Below, piece by piece: positions 12,401-22,995 of a stretch of DNA of 64,000 nt. The DNA is from Coniella vitis (lineage: Eukaryota; Ascomycota; Sordariomycetes; Diaporthales; Schizoparmaceae). Position 1 is the stretch's first letter. Every line of letters starts with the position of its first letter. The DNA is taken from the NCBI GenBank assembly GCA_011317545.1, contig WUJK01000006.1:1736001-1800000 (forward strand), read 5' to 3'. The notes under the pieces were generated by a model. The model was not told where the DNA came from, did no database searches, and was given only the letters and a program-made list of their open reading frames with translations. Position numbers and translations under genes: made by a program.

Positions 12401-15202
12401 TACTCTGTCTGCACGCCAATCACTTTGCCAATGGGCTGGCAGGCTGGATACTGTTTCATAGGGGGGCGCCGGCCAGTTGCTGGACCATCGGCGATTGAAA
12501 GAGCAATAGCCGAGTCACTGCCAAGTTGTAGACGATTGAGCGGGCCTTTTCCGTCAAAGGCCAGGCCAAGACACTCCCATCCTCCCATCCACACACATAT
12601 CCTCTTCCGCATCTGTGGGGGGCGTCTGGCGGGTTTGGGGGCGATGCATCCCAACTGGCACAATTGACAGCCGCAATGGAAGCGCCACGGCCCGCAATTT
12701 CTTTGCTTCAAAGAGATGAGCATCCACCATGCTATCCTGATACAGGGTAGCACGACTGGGCGCGGGCACCCCGGGTCTGAGAGCACGCCTGGTACTATGA
12801 CAAGGCTGCGAATTAGCGTGCCCACAACGCAATGGATTATTTCTCGCCCTCCTGGTTCTGTGGCACCCACCATGTTCTGTGCCTGCAGCACGCGCAGGCC
12901 GCAAGTCAAGGCCGGCTGGCAAGGCTGGCAGGCAAGCCGCGAGAAATTCTGGACCTGGCTGTATGCAGGGCAGAGAACATAGTAAAAGAAAGGCACGCTG
13001 GGTGGGCAGAGACTCGAGACAAAGCTTGAGGATGGCGCCACGCAAGCAGACAAGCGAGAGCATGAAAAGGATGGAGAGGAGGAAGATGGATGGATAAGTA
13101 CGCTAGCCGAAGACGGAACAAAAGGTACATACATAGTACATCTAGTACACAGTAAACTGCAACTGGAATAGGCAACCTGATCCCCCTTCCTCTTCTGGGC
13201 CTTTGGCAATCCACCGGGATCCACGCCTCATGCCCCGGAGACTCCACAGCACGATCCACCCAGGATGTTATGCAGGGGCCCTAGATCAGCGTCCAGAGCC
13301 GGGCGATCTACCTGCAGGGCATATCCCTGTCTTGCTCACATTTCCCTTCTGCTTACATAGTACTATGTACATAGTATTCAGTACACACTTTGTAGTCTGT
13401 CACGCTCTACTATGTAAATGATGCATCTTCATGCTGCAAACAGCAGAGACGACTGAAGCGGGCTACCAGGGGGAGGCACACGAGAGATCCTATCAAGAGT
13501 TTTGCATTCTGGTCAAGCAACGCTGCCAAAATCGTAAAGTTTTCGCGCGGCGTCTGCGCTTCGGATCGTTGCGTGGTTCTATTTTCTCTCGGCAACGGCT
13601 ACGACTCAGGCACTTCCGCAAACGGCAAAAGAAAGCATCTGGATATGCTCCACTCCCTGGAAGAGACATCTGGACTCGATAGAGATCCACACAGATAGAC
13701 ATCTCCTTTGGCCCGACAAATAGCCACGGCACGTTACAAGCCTGCAGGCCCAGGGCTGGATCCGAGAGCTAAAATGTGCCTCAAATCCTGGTGGTAGGGG
13801 TGGAGGAGGACGAAGAAGAAGAAGAGAAGAGGAAGAAATGCGAGGAGGCTCGGTCCGAGTTGTGTTATTATGTAAAGGGTCTGATAGATTTGCTTACCGC
13901 GCAATAAACGCCCATGGCCCAGGGAGAAATTCTCAAGTATATAGGACTTGAGAATATACATAGTACGTACAAGTAGCTCTCACATAGACGCTGCAGCCAG
14001 AGTACGTGTGCTATGTACATAGTACATAGTACACCTAGTAGCACCTGCCGCGAGCACGCATCCACATCCACGTTGCAACCCTGCCCGCGCTGCAGTTCGT
14101 GCCTTCCCTACGACCTTGCACAATAAGAAAGGCTGTGCGCACAACAGATATAGATACATTGTGTAGACGGTACTAGTATTGCAGTGCTCTTCCGCTTCAT
14201 AGTAGCTGTCACACGACTTGCGCATTCTGGACGAAGCGCGTATCTGCAAGATGCTCTTTTTGCATTTCTGCATTTGCACTTTGCTTCCGCACTTTGCTTC
14301 TCCACGCCAGCCCATTCTACCCCTGTTCCCACCACCACCACCACCACCACCAAAAGTATGGCTAGCGGTAGCCACCGCGTTCAGTTCTGCAGTTGGTTCT
14401 GATGAAAAGAAATCGTTTCGTCTCATTTCCAGACGCTCAGCTGTACATACTCCGGCAAACTGCACGGCGAAGTGCACGGCAGGCTGCATAGCATCACAGT
14501 ACTGTCTGTACTGCACCCGCCGGCTTCTCGTGAGTTCTCGTTTGCCGCGTCAAGTCCCTGCATACCTAGGTAAATGCACACAAACCTGGTTGGTTATACA
14601 TAGTACTTGAAGTACCAATATAGCGCTTACTGTTTGATCCTGCACGTCACGAATTGCTGGCTGGTCTTCTAGTGCTAACAGCCGGTGTGCAGCCAGCCGA
14701 CGCACGACTTCACACGGGTCCCACGTCCATGCTATTGCGAGCCAGCAAACGCCAGCAGGCAGGAACCCCTGCCTCACCAAACAAAACTTGCCCGCGCCCC
14801 CCCCCACCCCGGTTGTTGGAGGCTGCAAATGCAACCGCTCCTCGTCGCCATCCACAGCTTGCGACCTCGCATCGCCATTCCTTCTTCCTCCAGGCCAGCG
14901 TCCCTGCCATCCGCCCGTCCACCTCTACTATACGGAAGAGTACGTTATATACAAGTCCATGCAGGCTGGCAGCAGGCTATAACGGACAATGGCTCGGTGG
15001 CTTGGCTGGCGGCCTTGGGTTGGCCTTTTGGGGGCTCGGGACACACTTTTACTACGGGAGACATGTTTCTTATCAATCCATGCGCTTTTAGCCTTGAGCC
15101 ATCGCCATCGCCGCTAAGCCAAACGCTGGTTCCCACCTTTTGGTCTGCTTGCCAGCTTTTGCCAGCTTGCCTTGCCCGCCACCCCAACGGCATCTTGCTT
15201 GC

Positions 15203-15247
<45 letters not shown>

Positions 15248-16080
15248 CTGCCGTGGTCCCTTTTGCCTTGGCTGCACAGCAGATCTCGGAAAAAATAGTC
15301 AGACAAAAAGCCCATTCTGCAGGGGTTGGCAACCAATATCCCGCGACCCTCGATCCCAGACTCGACCGTACACCGGGCGCCGACTTCTTTCTATTAACTC
15401 ATTTTGCAGTGATCGTCCTCGTCTCGAGTCTCGACACTGCGTTGCACCAGAGTCGTCTGTTTGTCACCTCGTTCTCTGACTTGCTTTTCCTCTATCCGGG
15501 TCCGGTACCTCTTTACTTATACGGTTTCCAATATCACATTTATTCTACGCCTTGGAAGAGCGCGCCCGTCGCCCGTGAATTCGACAGCCCTTCCAACCTG
15601 CTCGGCGTTCACCCACCAGGCCTAGAGCTGTTCTGTTCTTGATTTGGGGTACTCCGTCACTTGTGTGTATGTGTATGTGCAGTGACGGAGCAAAAGACCA
15701 GCGCCATTACTGAGCATTTATCTCATTCCTTTCTGGCGCAGACTTGACGGCACATTACTCTCTCTCTTCCTTTGTTTCTCGCAAGCATCAACTAGCTGCC
15801 GACGCATCCTGCCCTGTTCCAACCCTTCACCTGCCTGGCCCTCTGTCTATGTCCTCATCGACAACAACTCTACACCCCGACCCTCGAGGCTTTTCTCTCC
15901 GCCCTTGCCACTTTGGCTAACACCAGAGTGCCCCGCCCCGACCGCTAGGCGCACGTTGGCTGTCCCTCCTACTGCCGCCACGGACTCAGTCAGACGTGGT
16001 GTAGCGCCATCACCGCCTGGCAACTGACTTGTCTTCGCGCCGCTTTGATCTGCATGGCCTGTCTCTCTCTCATGTAGATA
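9480..16080. other. 6.6-kb gene-poor intergenic region
   Basis: No protein-coding gene can be supported here. The longest frames (12400-13224 minus, 14685-15479 plus) are Cys/Pro/Ser-rich, without hydrophobic periodicity or known motifs, and each overlaps open frames on the other strand. The region holds homopolymers (G run near 10608-10617, T run near 10858-10875), a CCA-type run at 14331-14351, a CTG run at 15203-15244, and at least seven copies of the short palindromic TACTATG/CATAGTA motif (11266, 11810, 13130, 13354, 13957, 14011, 14597). The part from about 15400 to 16080 is pyrimidine-rich and probably holds the leader of the next gene. A long non-coding RNA is possible but not shown. 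Confidence 0.55.
15203..15244. repeat. (CTG)n trinucleotide microsatellite
   Basis: About fourteen uninterrupted CTG/GCT units lie in a non-coding stretch. Depending on frame it would read as poly-Cys, poly-Ala, poly-Leu or, on the other strand, poly-Gln, but no surrounding frame looks like a gene. Confidence 0.85.
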
Positions 16081-18893
16081 ATGGGGTTTCTGACAGTCCT
16101 CTCCCGGCGTCAGGCCAAGGCGCAACAACAGGACCATTTGTATCATCATTCCTCAACTTTGTCGGTCGACGGTAAGCTTCTGTTTCGTGCTCATGGTTCT
16201 CTTGTCCTTTCATTAACGACGTTGGTTTAGGCCTTCGATCTGCATTTGAAAGCGCCCGTGAGAATCTCGCCCCTATGGATCGCCGACGATCCCTGTCTCT
16301 TAGGGATTCCACGTCCACTGCAGATCAGAACGGTATGTCGACATCTTTATCGCCAAACCTAGCCGTCCAACCACCTCTGGGCGTGGAGAGGAAGTACAGA
16401 CCAGGCATCATCAGTAGCGGCGTCAACACATACAGACCGAAAACGCCTCAGCGCCCTCAACGTGAACCTCGCAAACCACCCGTGTCCTTTCGCAAGCCTG
16501 GATCGTTTTCCTCAACTTCGACGGCTTTTCAGAGCCCAGTAGTGGATCAGGAGAGCACAGACGATGGGTGGTCCTTTGCTGAAAGCCGCGAACGAACCAA
16601 TTCTATTGCAAGCTCCACGCGCCACCGGGCCAAAGACCTTCTGGATGCTGCTGATGAAATCAAATCTTTGGATTTCCGTAGCCGTGTGAGAGCCACTGGG
16701 GCAAGAGATTATGGGGAAGATGTTGCCGACCGTAACATTCGCCAGAATGCGGCACACAAACTCCATACTGCTCTGTTGGCAGGCAAATACACGGCTCCTG
16801 TTTCTTCAAGCCGGTACAATACCCCTACAGCAGCTACTTCTCGTGGTTCCTTTGGCTCGCAGAATCGCAATCAACCCACCGAGTCGCAGATTTTGCATCA
16901 CCACCATACTGCGAGTCAATCGACGTATCAGCGCACCAATTCGGAGGCATCGATATCACTCACTCGAACTGAACCGGCACAAAGTGCACAAGCCACGAGC
17001 AAACCCTCAAATGAAAACCGATTATCCTTGAATACATACCTTCCTACTGGACTCAGTGCACCGCCGCTTACCTCGCGGTCTGTAGTGACAGTCCCTGGCT
17101 CACGAGTGGGCATCAATTTCAAATATGTCGACTGGCCGAATTCAGCTTCAGCAGCATACCCTCTCAATCCTCCACTCCCGCCTTCACGAGCAAACGTTTC
17201 CGTACCAAGATCACCCCTCCGACAGGAGCAACCTTCATTATCATCATCATCGTCGGGTTTGGGCCTAGGCAAGCATCAGCAGGATCATCAAGAAACACAG
17301 CTTGGTGGCAGTTTCATGCCACATAGTGCAAGCCACCAACGAAAGTCGAGCGCTAGCGTTGGTAATGTTTCCTCCAGGATGCATGGTAGGCTTAGCAACC
17401 AGACAATTAGGTCTTCACAGTCCTCTGCTGCAACCAGCCGTTTTCCGTCTTATGACTACCACCCTCTAGGCTGTCCTCGTCTACACACGAGCGCGCTGGA
17501 TGATTTCAAGCGACTGTATCAAAATGGCCAAGGCCTGACAAACGACAATTGTACAAACAAAGACTCCAAAGGACGCACCTCCTCCATCACCAAGGCACTC
17601 CCGTTATCGAAGCCTTCGTTCTCTCGCCCCAGATCCAACAGCTTCGACGATGGTTACCTTTTTTCCGGAGGCAAAATGTCACCAGCAAGTCTCAAGGACC
17701 TCACTGATGACAGTGAGCATGAAATGCCTCTGCTAGCCAGTTGTATACGCGACTGGGAACTTCTTACGCCGTGCAATTCGACCTCGGTCTCGAGCACGTC
17801 AAATTTGTACTCTGCAAGTAGTGGGCGGCGTACGTCACGGCACACAAACGCAACTTCCGTCGACTCTACTCCTTATTGGTCGTCGCGTAAGAGCGACGAC
17901 AGCTGCCTCTCTGCAAACCGAAGCGTCAATGACAACAGCGTCGCAGATTGGCCAGTCACGAAGCCCACGTCGACAGGTTCCAACATGGACGAATACATGT
18001 CCTCGGATGATGACTTCCTATATCCAGGTGCGGTGCCACGGCGGCCCACAGCCGAAGGAGAAGAAGACCTCTTGTTCAACTCGAGCTTTGGAACGTTGGG
18101 CGCAACACTGCCTGGTCTCAAAGAAGCGACAGATGAGGAATCCTCTCAGGTGTCTCGAAGAAGGGATGGCCCACTTGAGTCCATAATTCTTGATGTTGAA
18201 GGCCTCAAAAGGGAGATTGTGGCCAGTGCAGAGGCAAGTGCTGCTGTTGTGGCCGATATCGAAGACGAGCGTCCCAATCTTACCCAAACAGGTCCCTCCA
18301 CAATGCCTCGGCCTGCGGCGCAAATTCCTGGAACAAGGCACCGCGGGACATTTGGACATGGTTTCATGGCGCCCATTGTAGATGATGCCACCGTAACGAG
18401 GGACCTTGTATCAGACACGTTGACTGAAGAGCCTGCACCCCCTGCGGCACCTACTAGCCGGAGACATACTTTGAGAAGATCTTCAAATGATGTTGGCTTG
18501 TACGAGCAAAACCTCGCTGCCTGCAGGGGCCAGAGTCGACTTTCTGCACTTGGGACACTCAACAGGGGCAAAATTGATTCTGCTGTTTCGCTAAGTTACG
18601 TGCACGACACGACGGACAAGTTCGGCGGAAGCAAGGACGCCAAGGCCAGAGAAAGCAAGAAGGTGAACCATATCACAGCTTTAAGGTTGAGAAAACAAGC
18701 AAAGGCTCTTCAGCGGGCGCGCAATGCCGAAGCCTTTCACGCACGGAGATTAACTGCGGCTTTTGGGACGGTTGAGCAGCAGGAGACTGCCGTCCATGCT
18801 GCTACGCATGATGATTGGGATACTATACAACGTGGACGGTCACTTGTTAGAAAGGGAAGCCGGAATAATAAAGGAAAGACCCAAGCGAGATAA
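16081..18893 (+). CDS. Large Ser-rich, mostly disordered fungal protein
   Basis: Exon 1 (16081-16171) encodes MGFLTVLSRRQAKAQQQ and joins across a 59-bp intron (gtaagc...tttag) to a single exon 16231-18893. The product is 917 residues. It has no transmembrane segment and no catalytic motif I know. Most of it is Ser/Thr/Pro/Arg-rich. Small ordered-looking islands are SVDGLRSAFESARENLAPMD near the N-terminus, FNYVDWP-like text at INFKYVDWPNSA, a helical stretch around ESIILDVEGLKREIVASAEA, and a basic, probably coiled C-terminus around ALRLRKQAKALQRARNAEAFHARR. An acidic cluster (MDEYMSSDDDFLYPGAVP) lies about two-thirds through. A scaffold or regulatory protein is plausible but is inference. 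It has an unusually long gene-free upstream region. Confidence 0.8.
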
Positions 18894-20225
18894 AGTAGGG
18901 CAGATATAAATCTAATTCCAAATCATATCATCATTATCGAGAAAGACTTTGAAGTTCAGCATCAGCCTCTAATCGTTTTGAACAGTTGGCAGCAATAGCA
19001 AACACCAAAAACTCATATACCTTAAACATCAAAAGAGTTCGGCGGACCTACATCTCTTGGGGCTTTGGCTTCTTGAGAGTGCGGTGTCTCTCTGCTATTT
19101 GTTTCCGAAAGGACACCCAACTTGGAGAATCCTGCCCACCGTAGTGGGTGACTCGATCACTTGTGGCTCTGGATCCCCGACACCATCTAGGCATTACGGT
19201 TTTTCTGTTAAGAAGCGCCCTCTTTCTGAATGGAAGTGGGCCAGGTGGGAATTGAACCCACGGCCACCCCAGGGCTTCCTCCCCGGCTCCAAGAGGCCTG
19301 GTCTGTCTGGAATAGTGCAAGTGAGCGAGCAGAGCCTGCGCACTCCCACTACACCATACAGGCCAAGTCTCTTGGATGGGACCGGGGAGGAGGGGGTACT
19401 GACTGTTTGTTCGCGGGGGTTTATATATCTTTGTTTTTAGGGCAAGAATCGGAGGGAGTCATGTGATAGCAGGGGGTTCGTGGGCAGAGGCGGAGGAGGA
19501 GGAGGAGGAGGAGGAGAGGGGCAGAGGAGGGGGGGGGGGAGGCTGGCTTGTTCTGCTTCTGGGTTGGTTACTACGTGTCCGCGCTCCTCGTCCGAGTTCT
19601 CGCTGGTGTTTATAGCAACTTTCGCGTATATTGCCGTTGATATCCTTCCTCGTCACCCTACTAATCGTGTGTTCTTTGGTGTTTTGTTGTCTTTTGGGCT
19701 TGTCGCAGTCGTTTCTCTCCACACCATCGCGACCACACACCCTTTAGTCAACCTCACATCACATCACATCACGTCACAATACATTACGGTACGCTACGCT
19801 CTTTGCCTCGATCAGACAACTAGACTAAAGGTGGGAGTGGTTTTCTCTATAAACATTATCCACTTCCAATGCAAAGCTTTATGCTATACAACGCTCGCTT
19901 GCTCGCTTCAATCCATCAGCACAGAGATATACCATGTCGTTTCTTCAATTTACATGTGAAGCAGCGTAAATTTGCTCACCATTGCTCTCGACTGTGCCGC
20001 CATCAGTAATAGAAAGATCAAGCAGCCATCCAGCCAGCCAGCCAGCCATTTCTTCTTCATCGTACACCTTATCTCGACTTTTGGAAATAGATCAAGACCG
20101 CTCGAACAAACACCAAGCCACACCGAACATTCCCATCCGATAGCACTCTCGTCCTACTCTTAATTTTATTTTACTTTCTTTTTTTGCAGTAACCCAAAAC
20201 CGCACATATCATACACCGCAAAATA
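18894..20225. other. Intergenic region with G-rich repeats and tRNA-like locus
   Basis: Apart from the tRNA-like locus at 19237-19364, this spacer holds a GGA repeat (about 19490-19521) followed by a G run, a CATCA-type short repeat at 19756-19780, and a CAGC-type repeat near 20024-20047. The frame at 19480-19959 begins in the GGA repeat and shows no protein features. It lies between the 3' ends of the 917-residue gene and Fis1. Confidence 0.5.
19237..19364 (-). tRNA. tRNA-like locus, possible intron-containing tRNA pseudogene
   Basis: On the minus strand an internal promoter A box (TGGTGTAGTGG) lies about eight bases from the putative 5' end. A B box (GGTTCAATTCC) sits in a perfect five-pair T arm, GTGGG-TTCAATT-CCCAC. 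About 75 bases separate the boxes, which would require an intron. The 5' half resembles a Gln or Glu tRNA (CAGGCTCTG around the anticodon position). However, the acceptor halves (GGCCTGT and CTGGCCC) do not form seven pairs, the anticodon stem closes poorly, and no T-run terminator follows closely. I therefore favour a degenerate or tRNA-derived sequence and assign no anticodon. Confidence 0.3.
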
Positions 20226-20904
20226 TCACCTCTTCTTGCCAAGATTCCTCATCAACACCCCACCAATCACACCCGCCGCAACCGCCAGCCCACTCACAAT
20301 CGCCACGCCCATCAGGCCCTCCCGCGCCACTTTGTCGTCTATCAGCGTGCGCAAGTCCGACGCTTGCAGGTTGGCCGGCTCCTGCTCGAGCAGGCGGTCA
20401 TTGTAGCGACGGGCTTCGGCGTAGTTGCCGAGTTTGAAGTTGCCCAGGGCGAGGTAATAGAGGCACTCGCGACGGCGCTCGGGGGAGGTGCGAAAGATTT
20501 CGGAGAGGAGGACAACGCCGAGGTGTTGGTCGTCGCGGCGTGCGGATTTGACGAGGCCCTGTGACAAGGAAGGTTTTGCAGAGTTTAGTATAAAGGCCAA
20601 GTCTTATGTTTGTTGTTGGGGGGCGGGGACACCCTCCAAGGCATATCGTAAGTGGCTGACTGATTGGCTGGTTGGTTCGGCTTACCCAGGCAAAGTTGAA
20701 CTTGGTCTGTACGCTGACCATCTCGCCCTCCTTTTCATATTGTGCGCGCAGAACCTGGAGTTCTGCTGGGTTGAGGGGCGTTTCCGCATCGACGGCGTCT
20801 GTGATGGGACTCGGTCAGCTGCTGTTCTTCGCGCCCAAGATATTGGAATCTTCGTTTGGGGGGGGGGGCGTGAATCGTGACTTACATGGTAGGTTGGTGC
20901 CCAT
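20226..20904 (-). CDS. fis1: Mitochondrial fission protein Fis1
   Basis: Three minus-strand exons, 20904-20886, 20798-20686 and 20558-20226 (introns of 87 and 127 bp), give 154 residues, the usual Fis1 length. The tiny first exon supplies MGTNLP plus one base. Exon 2 encodes the arm and first helices (VDAETPLNPAELQVLRAQYE, then VQTKFNFAW). Exon 3 holds the TPR-like bundle (LVKSARRDDQHLGVVLLSEI; RRECLYYLALGNFKLGNYAEARRYNDRLL), and the C-terminus is a single hydrophobic anchor (about MGVAIVSGLAVAAGVIGGVLM) with a short basic tail RNLGKKR. This is a tail-anchored outer-membrane protein that recruits the fission machinery to mitochondria and peroxisomes. It is head-to-head with Spc24. The phase of every junction is consistent. 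Confidence 0.93.
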
Positions 20905-21579
20905 CTTGTTTAACGAATTTAGCCCTTTGGTACTTTTTTTCTTCCCCTCTAGTTTCACGGGTTTCGGTTGCTTGCGATGGATATATGTCAGACACTCAAA
21001 AGAAGAACGCGCAAGGTAAGATTATCGCAGGTTGTTATTGGTGGTTGTTGAATAGGTGTGGTTGCAAAAGAGAGTGGTCAAAGTGGTCTGTCTAGGCAGT
21101 CATGGATAGACGTTATTCTTGTGCCGACGGCGGCGGCGGTTGACGGGTGCCGGTCGTTCGTTCTGCAGTGGAGCTTGGGCTCCTCCCTGTGACCCTTGGG
21201 GGGCGCATGTGGAGGCGATGACGCTGCAATGGCAGGGATCACGATAAGATAAGAGGTTTCGAGGCTAGAAAGGTGGGCCCCGTCCCCGACCCCTGCTCGC
21301 TCATTGCCTGGGCAATCGGGGGAAAAGAAAAACAATGGGAGAAGTCCCGCGACGCAAGTGCTGTCTTCCTTTCTACCAACAATCCCCTACCACTTATCAT
21401 CGCTATTGCTATTGCATTTGCCATTGCACGTCGAACATCGACATCGTGACGGCACAGTCAACTACGCCACCTTGCTGATACCATTGCAACTTCTCCATCG
21501 CTATCGTCATCTAACGTCAAATTACCGAAAGCACCATCCCATCTACTCATACACACGACACCACACCACCCCAGCCAAG
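20905..21579. promoter_or_regulatory. Divergent intergenic region Fis1 - Spc24
   Basis: The 675 bp between the divergent start codons of Fis1 and Spc24 must hold both promoters. The Spc24-proximal ~200 bases are CA- and pyrimidine-rich. No TATA box or other named element is clear. Confidence 0.5.
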
Positions 21580-22334
21580 ATGCTGCTCGAAGAAGACCCC
21601 GCGACTGTACGTCCTCTTTCCCATTCTGCGTCCTTAACTCCCCCCCCTGCCCGCAAAAGCCACTGAAATAGACATACCCACAACTAACACACGCTCTCTT
21701 CCTAATCCCACAGCTCATCCACCACACGATCCAAAACTTCAACATTGCACCCGACAAACTCGCCGTCTCCCGCGTGAACGAATCCCTCTCGACCCTCAAC
21801 CAAGCCCGCGACCTGCGCATCAAAGCCTCCGAAACAGCCCTGCGCAAGCTCGCCCGCCAGCTCTCCACAATGCAAGCCCAACACGCCGAGCAAATCGCCG
21901 CCCACCGCGCCACAGACCACGCCAACGCCATTGCGCAACTCGACACGCAAAAGTTCCGCATCGCAAAGGCCGCATCGGACCTCGAAATGGACACGGAGCG
22001 TCTTTCGAGCCAGCTCGCAGATCTCAATGCCCGCCTGACGGAGCTGGAGCTGCAGGGCGTCGAGGGCGCTGACGAGGGGGTCACTGGTGGCAGCGGGGCT
22101 GATGCGATTGAGGATGAGGTTTTGCTGCGGCTCAAGGTGTACCGCAGCTTGGGGATTGACGTGGAAAGGGATGGGAACGATGGCGAGTTCTCGAGGGCGG
22201 TGGTGCGGAATGATCGCAAGGGGGATGTGCACGTTGTCAATTTGGACAAGAAGCTGTCGCGTTTTTTTTTATGCCAATTACTTTTGGCAGACCCTCTAGA
22301 TGGCCATCTTGCATGGTCAGACACCCACAGATGA
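21580..22334 (+). CDS. spc24: Kinetochore Ndc80-complex subunit Spc24 (frameshifted C-terminus)
   Basis: Exon 1 (21580-21606, MLLEEDPAT) joins exon 2 at 21714 across a 107-bp intron with a CTAAC branch site. The protein starts LIHHTIQNFNIAPDKLAVSR after the junction and has a long coiled coil (about residues 25-130). It then has the Spc24 globular domain: EDEVLLRLKVYRSLGIDVE, then VVRNDRKGDVHVVNLDKKLSR. As written, the frame then reads through to a stop at 22332-22334 with an unrelated tail. In the neighbouring frame, directly after a run of nine T (22262-22270), lies FYANYFWQTL and a stop at 22297-22299, which is the conserved Spc24 ending. One T too many therefore breaks the last ~12 residues. 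Spc24 pairs with Spc25 to anchor the Ndc80 complex at the inner kinetochore. Confidence 0.85.
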
Positions 22335-22995
22335 CAGGATGGGAAATCTTGTGTGGAAAGGGCGGAGAAGGGTAAGGGTGTTCTTGAGTTACGGATGATA
22401 CCTGTTCTGCCTCTGTTTTCTTCTCGTTAAATTGGTTGGAGTATGGCGCTTTGGGTTTTGTCTCGATTTATTCTCGAGCTTGTGAGCCATTACCTAAATA
22501 TGTGTATGGACAATTTTAAGTACTGATCATGCAGTCTTTTCTTGTTTACTCTGGAAGGGTGATAGCCTTGTGTGTATAGGCCTCTGATGATTGCTTCATT
22601 TATGAATAACATGGACAATTGTATTCTCAATACTGTCGATATGAGAGACGTCAATACCATCGTCTGTTAATTTGACATTTGACCACTCCGGCCCACCAGT
22701 ACGCCATACACAATCTCGAGATTATGTTTTGCTCCATAAGCCTCCAAGAAGTCTGAGAGAGAAATACAGACATATAAATATATATATATACTATGTGTAA
22801 GAGCGCAAAGCCACAGAGCCAACCTAGGTCCCAACATTCGGAAACGGTAATCGCAAGAAAAGGAAATGGCTTTGGTATCAATCATTCTTGTGATTGACTT
22901 GTTGCTTGCTGGGAAACTTAATGGTATTCTTTTTTTCTTTTTGGGGTAAAACAGAAATAAAGCCTGGTTCATCTCTAGGCTAAAACTCCTCTCCC
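22335..22995. other. Convergent intergenic spacer
   Basis: Spacer between the 3' ends of Spc24 and the two-TM protein gene. It contains a TA run at 22776-22790 and no supportable gene. Confidence 0.55.

Noticed and set aside
12400..13224. 274-codon open frame on the minus strand
   Set aside because: Composition is Cys/Pro/Ser-rich with no domain, overlapping frames exist on both strands, and several CATAGTA motif copies lie in or beside it. Best explained as chance in GC-rich non-coding DNA.
14685..15479. 264-codon open frame on the plus strand with poly-Cys
   Set aside because: It owes its length to the CTG microsatellite, and no part looks folded or conserved.
19480..19959. 159-codon frame with a poly-Gly start
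   Set aside because: The start is inside a GGA microsatellite and the rest shows no protein features.
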